NCBI GenBank assembly: GCA_964462515.1
Contig: CAYWXK010000002.1
Coordinates: 124,001 to 188,000, forward strand
Reading direction: 5' to 3'
Source of the DNA: CAYWXK01 sp964462515
GTDB taxonomy: Bacteria > Planctomycetota > Phycisphaerae > Sedimentisphaerales > Anaerobacaceae
DNA: 64,000 nucleotides
Part shown: positions 8,450 through 16,327 of the stretch, one piece after another
How positions within the stretch are numbered: the stretch's first letter is position 1
Layout: every line of letters starts with the position of its first letter
Notes under the pieces: generated by a model
The model's database searches: none
Told to the model about the DNA's origin: nothing
What the model saw: only the letters and a program-made list of their open reading frames with translations
Translations under genes and position numbers: made by a program

Positions 8450-9031
8450 TTATAGCCCTTCTGGTGTGGACTGGTTTTGGAATTGGCTTGGATTCGGGGT
8501 CAGCGAACCAAAAACTTGCTCTACAATCAGTTGGGCTATCGGCATTCCTGGACTAAGTAAGAATGTTGTTGGCCCAAGGTTAATCATTTCAAGTGTTAGA
8601 GGTCCGCTCCATCCGGCGTGAACAGTCGGAGCAGTAAAGTGTACAAGCACACCACAGCGAGACCTGCTGCTTTTGCCTTCGATTCTCGCTGCTAAATAGG
8701 GCGGCCCTTTTTCGGTTGGCAGCTCAATTTTTTCGAGTGTTCTTGCTAAAATAAATTTTCCGGTCTCTAACCTATAGGGTTGGTCCCTTGTAAGAGTTAT
8801 TTTTTTGGAATGCTGTCTGATACGCTCCGAAATTGTACCTGGCTCCATTAGGTCATAAGCAAAAGTACCGCCTTCAGGGACTGAGATTTCATTGTGCAAC
8901 CTTAAGTCAACCGCAGTCGTGTCGTACGGGCAATATTTCCCGTGCTCTGGTTTCCGTGGTAAAGGTTCCGGATCAATTACAAGCCTTCCTTTGTCCAGTG
9001 CCTTTTGAATTTCAAGGTTTGACAGGATCAT
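8450..9031 (-). CDS. dcd: dCTP deaminase / dUTPase-family protein
   Basis: The protein has 193 residues, the usual size. The family signature is clear: IEGKSSRSRCGVLVHFTAP, followed by HAGWSGPLTLEMINLGP and PGMPIAQLIVEQV, which are the nucleotide-binding and trimer-interface motifs of dCTP deaminase. Family members convert dCTP to dUTP (or directly to dUMP), feeding thymidylate synthesis. Its ATG overlaps the stop of the upstream 94-residue gene by one base (TAATG), so the two are translationally coupled. Whether it is mono- or bifunctional cannot be decided by eye. Confidence 0.85.
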   Translation of the reverse strand: MILSNLEIQKALDKGRLVIDPEPLPRKPEHGKYCPYDTTAVDLRLHNEISVPEGGTFAYDLMEPGTISERIRQHSKKITLTRDQPYRLETGKFILARTLEKIELPTEKGPPYLAARIEGKSSRSRCGVLVHFTAPTVHAGWSGPLTLEMINLGPTTFLLSPGMPIAQLIVEQVFGSLTPNPSQFQNQSTPEGL

Positions 9032-9315
9032 TAGCTACGTTTGACCTGGTCCGTTTTCACTGTTATCGTCTGTCCATTTTCGAAGGTCGGTCGTGGGAGA
9101 GTGACCAAGAGCAGATCACCTTTCTTGGGCCCAATCTTGATGCGAATCCATCCTTCCACAGGATTTTCTGACGAGGGTTCCTTCCCAAACTGCAAAACAT
9201 CTCTTTCTGCGAACAAAGAGAATCCTGTATCGTCAAACAGCTTACCTCGGACAGCATATTCTCCGGTAAACTGTCCTGGAGATATTGTGCAAGAGAGCCA
9301 ATTTCCCATAATCAT
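9031..9315 (-). CDS. Small hypothetical protein coupled to dcd
   Basis: The protein has 94 residues and no family I recognise. The start is preceded by a GAGGAGATAA-like site. The sequence is beta-rich and soluble (GEYAVRGKLFDDTGFSLF, GWIRIKIGPKKGDLLLVTLP), with a short polar C terminus. The stop codon shares a base with the dcd start, which indicates co-translation. The beta-strand pattern could be a small barrel, but no functional residues are evident. Confidence 0.65.
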   Translation of the reverse strand: MIMGNWLSCTISPGQFTGEYAVRGKLFDDTGFSLFAERDVLQFGKEPSSENPVEGWIRIKIGPKKGDLLLVTLPRPTFENGQTITVKTDQVKRS

Positions 9316-9548
9316 TTATCTCCTCATTTTGTCCTTATATATTTCTTTTCTATATCTCCGAGATAGCACTCGATCGAATTATATTACAAAAATCCTGCCG
9401 ACCTAACAAAATAAAAAATATTTTGAAATTTCTATTTTGTCAAGCCCCGTCAGAGACAACCCAGAAAATATAACCAAAAACTTAGTATAATACACTTCGG
9501 CAATTTTATGAGTGTTCCTGCAATGAAAGGTTCTGTGTTTTTTAATAG
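9316..9548. other. Intergenic leader without a recognisable gene
   Basis: AT-rich non-coding sequence upstream of the leftward dcd pair. It likely contains their promoter. I see no ORF or clear structure. Confidence 0.4.
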
Positions 9549-9656
9549 TTAAAGTCTCTCGTATTTTGTTATGGCGCGGTAGAGGGCATTAAAACAAGCC
9601 GGCGCATCAAAGGTCTTCGCATTAGTTTTAGCCGTCGCCGGGCAAAATGTAAGTTA
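9549..9656. pseudogene. Chimeric scar: remnant of a LexA-like gene 3' end joined to a remnant of a comF 3' end
   Basis: On the minus strand, 9549-9590 reads NALYRAITKYERL and a stop. This matches the C terminus of the LexA-like protein encoded at 11156 (NGLYLAIIKYERL, stop) at 10 of 13 residues, with the stop codons aligned. On the plus strand, 9598-9647 matches comF 8256-8305 at 47 of 50 bases and ends in the ComF-like AGASKVFALVLAVAGQ followed by a stop at 9654-9656. Both bodies are missing. The two 3' ends abut in opposite orientation, so this is a rearrangement junction made of paralogous gene tails. Confidence 0.75.
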
Positions 9657-9686
9657 GTCTCTCTTACAAAAATATAGATAGAAAGT

Positions 9687-11003
9687 TTATTCTTCGCCTT
9701 CCAGCCACTGGCTAACGAACATAGCGAGGTCGGTAAAATCGACAAAACAGTCGCCACTTAAGTCGGCACTCGGGCACAGCCGCCCAAATGGGAACGCCGC
9801 TCCGGCTGCAGGTCCTGCCCACTCACTCTTGCGGGGCGCTCCAACCATAATATTGAACCCGTCAATCGAAACGGAATTGCCGAAAAAGTTACCGGCCCCA
9901 CCCTCTGATTGGAGCAATTTTGGCTGCTCAACCCAGTTTGAGGCGTCACGCTTGAATATGTATGCTGTGCCAGAGTCCTTTATTCTACTATTACCATATC
10001 TGGCTCCGATGCAGATATAGTCGCCACTCACCGAAACAGATGCCCCAAAAGAGTCATCGCGTTCACCATCCGAGGCGAGCAATTTAGTCTGATACTCCCA
10101 GATAAGACCGTCTCGCTTAAATACGTACACAGAACCAGAGTCGATGCCCTTCTCATCGTCGCCGGGTGCAGCGATGACAGCGTAGGTGCCATCAGTTGAA
10201 ACTGAGGAGCCGAACCAATCCTGCGCCGCTCTATCAGGGGCTTCCAGCTTGGTCTGCTCTGCCCAAAACCAAACTATTGTATCCGGCGGTATAATCCTGA
10301 AAGTCCGTCTGAACACATAAGCTGAGCCGGCTTCCGTATCAGCGCCATAAGCCCCGACAAGGGCATAATTGCCACAAACTGAGACCGAACAGCCAAAATA
10401 ATTATCCGGCTTAGCATCCGAGGCCGTGAGCTTTGCCTTTTGAAACCACGTTATATCGTTTGATTCATATATATAAGCCGCCCCGGCATTTTCCCCTTCT
10501 TCATCGTCGTTAAGGGCTCCGACAATAGCATAATCACCACTAATAGACACAGAATATCCAAAACTACCGGGTGTTCCAGTGAACGCGATTTGTGGGACCC
10601 AGTAATCAGCAGCGATTCGCCTGAAGATATAAGCAGAATCCGACACCGGTGCACCAACAATGGTATAATTTCCACTTATTGAGACTGAGTAGCCAAAGTA
10701 ATGAGATGGACTTACAGATGTTAACTTCTCAAGCGCCGCCCAGTTCGTGCCATAAAACTTGAATATATAAGCCGAGCCGGAATCCATTGCATCACCATCA
10801 TCAAAAGGAGCGCCTACAATGGCGTAATTTCCGTCAATGGCCACAGAAAACCCGAACTGGTCTGCCCCTTCGCCATCCGGAGCGACCATCTTCGCAAGTG
10901 CCTGCCAGGCAGCATCGGCTCGCCCTGCGCCAAAAACAGTCAAACAGCAAACAATAACTACCAGTCCCCCAAACCACGATTTGTTACATTTTACGTTCAA
11001 CAT
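9687..11003 (-). CDS. Secreted FG-GAP repeat protein with dockerin-like tail
   Basis: The protein has 438 residues with a signal peptide (residues ~12-32, VIVCCLTVFGAGRADA). Seven repeats of ~45-50 residues follow, each with FG-SVSI-G-YAIVGAP...D-GSAYIFKR. This is the FG-GAP pattern, and seven copies fit a beta-propeller. The C terminus (CPSADLSGDCFVDFTDLAMFVSQWL) is a dockerin-like calcium motif, as in the secreted proteins at 2425 and 5567. The start is preceded by AGGAGGATGAATA. It presumably binds an extracellular ligand or cell-wall component; no enzyme motif is seen. Confidence 0.8.
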   Translation of the reverse strand: MLNVKCNKSWFGGLVVIVCCLTVFGAGRADAAWQALAKMVAPDGEGADQFGFSVAIDGNYAIVGAPFDDGDAMDSGSAYIFKFYGTNWAALEKLTSVSPSHYFGYSVSISGNYTIVGAPVSDSAYIFRRIAADYWVPQIAFTGTPGSFGYSVSISGDYAIVGALNDDEEGENAGAAYIYESNDITWFQKAKLTASDAKPDNYFGCSVSVCGNYALVGAYGADTEAGSAYVFRRTFRIIPPDTIVWFWAEQTKLEAPDRAAQDWFGSSVSTDGTYAVIAAPGDDEKGIDSGSVYVFKRDGLIWEYQTKLLASDGERDDSFGASVSVSGDYICIGARYGNSRIKDSGTAYIFKRDASNWVEQPKLLQSEGGAGNFFGNSVSIDGFNIMVGAPRKSEWAGPAAGAAFPFGRLCPSADLSGDCFVDFTDLAMFVSQWLEGEE

Positions 11004-11155
11004 TATTCATCCTCCTTTATCCCCCAACGTTCTTAATAACTTTATAGAGTTTACCATAGATACGGTTGAAATTCAACTACAAAGCATGAAATTTTTCGCA
11101 TCGGCTGAACGCCGGGAAGGCATTTTTGCGATGCAACAGCAGGTCGGGATAACGA

Positions 11156-11932
11156 TTACAGTCTTTCGTATTTTATTATAGCGAGGTAGAGGCCGTTGAT
11201 GCGGCTGCCGTCTATGATTGTGGGGGGATATTTTTCGTTTCTCGGCTGCAGGCGGACTTTATTGTTTGGTTCAAAAAATACCCGCTTAAATGTCGTCTCG
11301 TGCGGCATTGAAAAGCGGATGAAACAGTCATCGCCGTTACGGACTTCCGAGGCCGGCGAGAAAACCACGATGTCACCCTCCCGGAACTTCGGTTCCATCG
11401 AATCGCCGACAACCCGGACGGCAAAGGCGTTCGGGTCGTGCACATCCGGGCAGCGGACATAATCATCTGCTATACCCACCGGGTATTGTAGGTCGTCAAA
11501 ATCGGTCGGATAACCGGCTGCCACTTTGTTTATCACCGGCACGAGCCTGCCCGCCGACAGGGCGGAAGTGGCCTGCTCAACGTCCAGCTTGCTTTCAGCA
11601 AGCAGCGAATCGAGCTTTGTAACATCGGCCTTTTTGTGAATCAAATCCCTGATAAACTGCCGCAGCTTTTGGTTCTCCGCCTCGGCAGATTCATACTCGC
11701 AACGAAGGTCTGAAGAAAGCCCTTCTATATGCGCAATTCGCAGCAGCTCACCAGACTCGAACTCGAGGACTTTTTCGAGCCTTGTCAGAAGCTCATCACT
11801 CGGCGGGTTTTTCACCTTGCCCGTCTCAATGGTGGATAGATACGGCTTAGAAAAACCAACGGCGATGCTGACTTCATCGAGTGTCAGCTTTAATTGCTCA
11901 CGTCTTCCTCTTATTATTTGCCCCAGAGCCAT
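11156..11932 (-). CDS. XRE-type repressor with LexA/S24 autoprotease domain
   Basis: The protein has 258 residues. Residues ~6-60 are an XRE helix-turn-helix (REQLKLTLDEVSIAVGFSKPYLSTIETG). The C-terminal half is a LexA/CI S24 peptidase domain: VAAGYP is the likely self-cleavage site, VGDSMEP carries the nucleophile serine, and TTFKRV carries the catalytic lysine. This architecture is that of stress- or phage-type repressors controlled by RecA-stimulated self-cleavage. The gene lies alone, with a DUF362 gene 27 bases upstream on the same strand. A remnant of a paralogue's 3' end lies at 9549-9590. Confidence 0.85.
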   Translation of the reverse strand: MALGQIIRGRREQLKLTLDEVSIAVGFSKPYLSTIETGKVKNPPSDELLTRLEKVLEFESGELLRIAHIEGLSSDLRCEYESAEAENQKLRQFIRDLIHKKADVTKLDSLLAESKLDVEQATSALSAGRLVPVINKVAAGYPTDFDDLQYPVGIADDYVRCPDVHDPNAFAVRVVGDSMEPKFREGDIVVFSPASEVRNGDDCFIRFSMPHETTFKRVFFEPNNKVRLQPRNEKYPPTIIDGSRINGLYLAIIKYERL

Positions 11933-11959
11933 ATCAAATCCTCAAGTCTATAAAAACCG

Positions 11960-13036
11960 CTAACCGATTTCAACCAAATCATACTTTGCGCTGCCCAGCC
12001 CAATCCGTTCGCCGTGCTCAATCTGATAATGCGGGTCGAGCTTATCATTCTCCAGCAGTTGTGCTATCTTCTTGCCGGCCTCTTTTTCGACCAAATCCAG
12101 CGATGCCTTATCAACAGCCACAGGGTCGGTCGAGGCAGCTATGCCAATATCATCAACTATCTTACGCATATTAGGCGTGCCAAAACAATCACAATCTTTT
12201 GTAACCGACATAATAAAATTAAAAAATGCCGCCCTGTTTTCTTTCCCTTTCAGTGCCCCCAGTGCGTGTTCTGCAACACTTCTTTGCAGGACTTCATTTT
12301 CCTGCTCCCAATCGTATTCTACAGCATCAAACCTGCACACCGCCACACATTCAGCACAGCCAATGCACTTTTCATGGTCGATGCGTGCCTTCGCAGCACT
12401 GATGCTGATAGCACCAGCCGGACAGTGCTTGAAGCATTCGCCGCAACCCCTGCAATCGTCGCTGACACTTGGCTGAAGCGCCGAATGTTGCCTCATCTTG
12501 CCCTTTCTGCTCGCACAACCCATCCCCAGGGTCTTAATCGTAGCACCAACGCAGGTAGCAACGTGGCCGGTAAAATGAGCCACCGAAAGAATCGACTGGC
12601 ACCTGACAATATCATAAGCGATAAAAACTTCTTTATTGAGTTCGGCGTTAATTTCCACCGCCGTTTCAGATGTCCCAAATAATCCGTCTGCAGCAATAAA
12701 TGGTATCCCCAGGCTTGCTACATCAAAACCGTGCTTGGCAGCCAGGGCCGTGTGGTCAATTGCATTGTGTCTTTGCCCTACATATAAAGTGCTGGTGTCC
12801 GTCACAAACGGTTTTGTCTTCAATGCCTGCAGCTCCTCTATCAAGCCTTTAATGCAGGAAGCTTTTATATAGGTATTGTTGCCATCTTCGCCAACGTGCA
12901 CCTTAACAGCGGTAAAATCATTTTCTTTGAAACACCTTGCAAAACGGCCGGCCCTAAAGAGCCTGCTTGCCTTCTCGGATATCACCTTCTCGCCCTCATC
13001 AGTAGAGGCCTTAATAAGATATACTCTCGAAGCCAT
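11960..13036 (-). CDS. DUF362 protein with two 4Fe-4S clusters
   Basis: The protein has 358 residues. The N-terminal ~190 residues match DUF362 (FTAVKVHVGEDGNNTYI, FVTDTSTLYVGQRHNA, VAHFTGHVATCVGATIKTLGMGC). Residues ~195-260 form a bacterial ferredoxin insert with two motifs, CRGCGECFKHCP and CIGCAECVAVC, that should bind two [4Fe-4S] clusters. There is no signal peptide. Proteins of this type are common in anaerobes as presumed electron-transfer or maturation factors; no reaction is established. Confidence 0.85.
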   Translation of the reverse strand: MASRVYLIKASTDEGEKVISEKASRLFRAGRFARCFKENDFTAVKVHVGEDGNNTYIKASCIKGLIEELQALKTKPFVTDTSTLYVGQRHNAIDHTALAAKHGFDVASLGIPFIAADGLFGTSETAVEINAELNKEVFIAYDIVRCQSILSVAHFTGHVATCVGATIKTLGMGCASRKGKMRQHSALQPSVSDDCRGCGECFKHCPAGAISISAAKARIDHEKCIGCAECVAVCRFDAVEYDWEQENEVLQRSVAEHALGALKGKENRAAFFNFIMSVTKDCDCFGTPNMRKIVDDIGIAASTDPVAVDKASLDLVEKEAGKKIAQLLENDKLDPHYQIEHGERIGLGSAKYDLVEIG

Positions 13037-13089
13037 AAAAATTTACCAATCTAACTACAAAGACTCAATTTAACACCCTGCTTCTTTTT

Positions 13090-13163
13090 GCCACCAAGAC
13101 ACAAAGGCACAAAGATAAAAAATAAATATATCATAAATATTAGTGTCTTGGTGCCTTCGTGGC
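13090..13163. repeat. Inverted copies of an 8-base-periodic dispersed repeat (CACNAAGN units)
   Basis: The left arm at 13090-13110 contains CAC-CAAGA-CAC-AAAGG-CAC. The right arm at 13143-13163 is its near-complement. Each arm has an internal 8-base period. Similar copies occur at 22271-22292, 22392-22416, 22782-22814 and 30284-30360. Confidence 0.75.
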
Positions 13164-13192
13164 TAAAAAACCGATATACCCATTATATTGTT

Positions 13193-13271
13193 CCCCGCAC
13201 CAATTGAAAGTTTTTAAGGTTTTTTAAAAATTATGAGAACAAACGCAATCTTACGGACAATTGGTGCGGGG
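13193..13271. repeat. Perfect 14-base inverted repeat with AT-rich spacer
   Basis: CCCCGCACCAATTG (13193-13206) and CAATTGGTGCGGGG (13258-13271) are exact reverse complements around a 51-base AT-rich centre. They lie between the start of the leftward DUF362 gene and the end of the leftward mntP gene. The end-to-end GC clamps resemble the terminal repeats of a very small non-autonomous element or a strong stem. There is no ORF inside. Confidence 0.7.
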
Positions 13272-13324
13272 CTGCTGCTTCTTAATGAAAGTTAGGATTT
13301 TCACAATCGTCAAGATGGCTTACG

Positions 13325-13879
13325 TCACAAATGCTCAAACAGTATCTTCAAACCAATCCCGATAAGAACAGTTCCGCCGATAGCTTCTACCCTGCTTTCA
13401 AAAAAATGCCCGAATTTCTTGCCGATAAACACGCCAAGATATGACATCGTAAATGTTACCAGGCCTATTATTATCACCGCTCTGGCGACCGAAGTTGTGA
13501 TAAGCGAAATTGTAACGCCAACCGCCAGCGCATCGATACTGGTAGCCACGGATAGAACCAACAATATAAAAATATTCGAAAAATTAAGATTTTTAGTCGC
13601 TGATTCTACCTTAAATGATTCATAAATCATTTTGCCGCCGACCGCAGCCAGCAGCCCGAATGCCACCCAGTGGTCATAGCCCGCGATATATTGTTTCAGG
13701 CCAAGCCCTGCTAATGAACCCACCAAAGGCATAAAAAGCTGAAAACCGCCGAAGAAAATGGCCATCAGCAAGGCCTGTCTGACCTTCAGTTGCTTGTTGG
13801 TGCTGCCGCTTACAATAGAGACCGCAAAGGTATCCATTGCCAGGCCAATAGCTATTATTATGATTGTGATTAAATTCAT
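13325..13879 (-). CDS. mntP: Manganese efflux pump MntP
   Basis: The protein has 184 residues, as expected for MntP. Six hydrophobic segments are visible. The family motifs are present: AIGLAMDTFAVSI near residue 11 and LSVATSIDALAVGVT near residue 109. The acidic residues in these two repeats are those required for Mn2+ export in characterised MntP. No yybP-ykoY-type riboswitch is recognisable upstream. It is not part of an obvious operon. Confidence 0.9.
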   Translation of the reverse strand: MNLITIIIIAIGLAMDTFAVSIVSGSTNKQLKVRQALLMAIFFGGFQLFMPLVGSLAGLGLKQYIAGYDHWVAFGLLAAVGGKMIYESFKVESATKNLNFSNIFILLVLSVATSIDALAVGVTISLITTSVARAVIIIGLVTFTMSYLGVFIGKKFGHFFESRVEAIGGTVLIGIGLKILFEHL

Positions 13880-13981
13880 AATCCACAGGATGGCTTACGC
13901 CATTGATAAAGATTCTATCCTTCGATTACACTCAGTCCTCGGGACTCCTAACGGAGGATGGTGAGCGGAGTCGAACCATTG

Positions 13982-14809
13982 TTACGGCGTGCACACTTTG
14001 CAGGGTCTCTTGCCGGCCTTTATCGCATCGTCTCTATTGCTGTAACCTACTATATTTTCCGGTGAAATCCTCTTTGCCGACCGACAATTCTGCCTATGAA
14101 ATACCTGGCTATTTTTTGACGCCACATATTTGTATTCCGCTACAGACTTTGCACGAGGTGCTTCTGATAGCTTTTTTGGCGCGGTGTCATTAGCACCGTT
14201 GGGCGTCCCCAGTGGGACATCGGGTGTTCGACCTTCTGCTGTGTTGGCTATTGTGTAGGCTTGAATAAAAGTCTCAACCTGCGATACGACTACTTCGGTC
14301 ACCTTGCCTGATATATTTTGAAGCGGCGCTATCCCCAGCACCGGCTCTGCTGTCCAGACATCAGCTTTGAAAGCCAGGTTTCTTTGTTCAATCAGACAAA
14401 CACCACGTGACAATGAGGTCTGAACACGAAGCACACATTGTTGTGAATCGCCGAGGTCAAGGATTTCTATGGAAACCTTGAGGTCTGAACTTATGTCCAT
14501 ATCATAGTTGACGCCTTCCCTGGGCACGAATATTTTGATTCCGGCCTTTTCAAGCACGCGTTCAACTTTGGCCTTTAAGCTTTTGCTGTCCAAACCGCTT
14601 TTGCGCCGTTGGGCGTCCCCAGTGGGACTTGGCTCTGTTGGGCGTATTGCAACAACAACATTCAATACCTTAATGCCTGCCAGAGCCGGATTGGCGGGGG
14701 CAATTAACATTGTTTCATCTGGCTCAGGCACTTCTGCTTGACTTGAGGCAGTAACACATAAAATGACAGTGATAACGCCAAAGATGAGATAATATCTTTC
14801 CAGTTTCAT
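13982..14809 (-). CDS. Exported protein with C-terminal Ada-like zinc-binding motif
   Basis: The frame opens at 14848, but the ATG at 14809 follows GTGAGGGA and begins a proper signal peptide (MKLERYYLIFGVITVILCVTASSQA), so I use it; this gives 275 residues. The middle is beta-rich and unrecognised. The last ~50 residues (YVASKNSQVFHRQNCRSAKRI...AIKAGKRPCKVC) match the small Cys-rich module seen at the ends of some nucleases and Ada-like proteins, with Cys pairs that could bind zinc. Two copies of an identical 23-base sequence lie inside the gene in different reading frames. Confidence 0.65.
   Translation of the reverse strand: MKLERYYLIFGVITVILCVTASSQAEVPEPDETMLIAPANPALAGIKVLNVVVAIRPTEPSPTGDAQRRKSGLDSKSLKAKVERVLEKAGIKIFVPREGVNYDMDISSDLKVSIEILDLGDSQQCVLRVQTSLSRGVCLIEQRNLAFKADVWTAEPVLGIAPLQNISGKVTEVVVSQVETFIQAYTIANTAEGRTPDVPLGTPNGANDTAPKKLSEAPRAKSVAEYKYVASKNSQVFHRQNCRSAKRISPENIVGYSNRDDAIKAGKRPCKVCTP
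14196..14218. repeat. 23-base repeat inside a coding region, copy 1
   Basis: The sequence CCGTTGGGCGTCCCC followed by AGTGGGAC is identical to 14606-14628. It contains the small hairpin GTCCC-CAGT-GGGAC. In this copy the minus-strand gene reads it as PLGTPNGAN. A diverged relative occurs near 13937-13957. Confidence 0.7.
14606..14628. repeat. 23-base repeat inside a coding region, copy 2
   Basis: Identical to 14196-14218, but the distance of 410 bases places it in another reading frame. Here the same DNA encodes SPTGDAQRR. Reuse of one DNA string in two frames argues for insertion of a mobile short repeat, not duplicated protein sequence. Confidence 0.7.
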
Positions 14810-14865
14810 AGATTCCCTCACTTTCCACCCCGCTGTTTGCTTGTGCAAACAAGCTGCGGGGCGTT

Positions 14866-15903
14866 TTAGCTTATATCTAACGCCTTATTCACAGCGGCCT
14901 TCATTTTCGCTAATCCTGTCTTTGCCACCGTCAGCGGGTCCTGATTCCAGTAAGCCGGATTAAACAATTCAAGTGACAGCACTGTCTGGCTGCCTGCTGC
15001 CTCGCCTTGCGTCGAGAAACGCAGAGGCAAGCCATTATTGACCAGGTCGCTCAGGATTTGCGTCAGTGGTGCGATGCCATCGCCGGGAAAGATGCGGTCG
15101 CGGTCGGATATCCTGTCTCGCGGCGGGTCAGCAGGGTAATCGTTCAGATGAAAAACCTGGATGGCCTGATGACTTATCTGCTTTAGACCGTTAAAGTCTG
15201 AGCCTCCTTTGTAGATGTGAAAAACATCAGCCAGCAAGCACGCCTTCGGGTGGCCGCTTTCAATCACCACAAACATCGCCTCGCCCAATCGGTGCAGATT
15301 CTTTGAAGAGCCCCAAATCTCAATTTGCGGCACAACACCTATCTTGTCACCTATCTCCAGCAGCAACCGATACCGCTCCGCCGCCTTGATAAGGTCAAGC
15401 CCTTCCTTGTCGGTAGCCCCTGCCGGCGGCGCAGCTATGCGTTTGCCGCCAATCTGTTCAAGCTTATCCATCTCACGCTTGACCTGCTCTAAACCTTTAG
15501 CACGCTCAGCATCGTCATCCACAATCCAGCGGAAAAAGCTAATTGCACTCTCAACGGTCAATCCGAGGTCGGCGATATGCTTACGCAGTTCGTTAAGATT
15601 GCCGCCGCCATCAACATACTGATTGATTTTCTCAACCCACGGCTCAATACAGTCGTAACCAGCCTCAGCAGCAATTTCAATCTCTTTGTCAAGGGGGAGT
15701 TTTTGCCCGCGAATCGTGCTGGTATTAAAGCAGTAGCGAAATCCGGCCTTCGTAGCCACTACGGCGGAGAGGGCTGGTGATGTTCGCTTCGACTGTATCT
15801 GGCTCTCGACTGCAAAGGTGGTGTTGTCTGTTGCGATGACAACGCCAATAGCAGCACCGGCAGCAGAGAATAGCCGGCGTCGTGAAAGGTGGTTGCCATT
15901 CAT
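14866..15903 (-). CDS. Tat-exported sugar phosphate isomerase/epimerase-like TIM barrel
   Basis: The protein has 345 residues. The N terminus is a twin-arginine signal (LSRRRLFSAAGAAIGVVIA). The body is an AP-endonuclease-2/xylose-isomerase-like TIM barrel: FNTSTIRGQKLPLDKEIEIAAEAGYDCIEPW, later VPQIEIWGSS, ACLLADVFHIYKGG and IQVFHLNDYP. The Glu, Asp and His residues in these strands are the usual metal ligands. Such exported barrels are frequent in Planctomycetota and act on sugars or inositols. The specific substrate is unknown. Confidence 0.8.
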   Translation of the reverse strand: MNGNHLSRRRLFSAAGAAIGVVIATDNTTFAVESQIQSKRTSPALSAVVATKAGFRYCFNTSTIRGQKLPLDKEIEIAAEAGYDCIEPWVEKINQYVDGGGNLNELRKHIADLGLTVESAISFFRWIVDDDAERAKGLEQVKREMDKLEQIGGKRIAAPPAGATDKEGLDLIKAAERYRLLLEIGDKIGVVPQIEIWGSSKNLHRLGEAMFVVIESGHPKACLLADVFHIYKGGSDFNGLKQISHQAIQVFHLNDYPADPPRDRISDRDRIFPGDGIAPLTQILSDLVNNGLPLRFSTQGEAAGSQTVLSLELFNPAYWNQDPLTVAKTGLAKMKAAVNKALDIS

Positions 15904-15957
15904 AATTGTCTCCTGATTACCCCCGAATGTTTCTGTCGGGGGTTGGTCTGGATGGCG

Positions 15958-16266
15958 TTACACGATAAGAGCAAAAGCGTCAGTAACGTTCATACCTTCC
16001 TTGATACCCAGCGTCTTCGCTTTTGCGTTTGCTTTTGTAACATTTCGAGCTGGGAACCGTTCCAGCGTGCCTATTGGATTGGCAGGTGTGCTCTCTACCA
16101 AAGCCGCCGCAACACCATATCGCTCACAGGCCTCCGCATCAATCGCAGGACAGGCTAAAAACCCCTTAGAACCGGCCGCCAACAGAATATTAAATCCCGC
16201 CCACTTGACCTGCACGCCTTCAACTAAACCTTGTGGCGTTTGATATGTCTTTGTATGCACTTCCAT
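15958..16266 (-). CDS. DUF1805 (YunC-like) protein
   Basis: The frame opens at 16404, but the ATG at 16266 follows AGGGA and gives a 102-residue protein of normal size for this family. Motifs are QVKWAGFNILLAAGSKGFLACPAIDAEACERYGVAAALV and a C-terminal helix near DAFALIV. DUF1805/YunC proteins are small alpha-beta proteins of unknown role. The upstream part of the frame overlaps the 3' end of the phosphohexomutase gene and is unlikely to be translated. Confidence 0.8.
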   Translation of the reverse strand: MEVHTKTYQTPQGLVEGVQVKWAGFNILLAAGSKGFLACPAIDAEACERYGVAAALVESTPANPIGTLERFPARNVTKANAKAKTLGIKEGMNVTDAFALIV

Positions 16267-16327
16267 TGTCGTTTCCCTGAAAATTGTATTTACGCAAAAT
16301 AATGATGTAGGATATTGATAAGCACCA

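Noticed and set aside
9569..9757. Minus-strand ORF of 62 residues
   Set aside because: It runs across the junction of two gene-tail remnants and part of the FG-GAP gene in another frame; no ribosome binding site and no family resemblance.
13880..13981. Manganese (yybP-ykoY) riboswitch upstream of mntP
   Set aside because: The conserved motif of that switch is not visible; the leader carries repeat text (GAGCGGAGTCGAA) instead.
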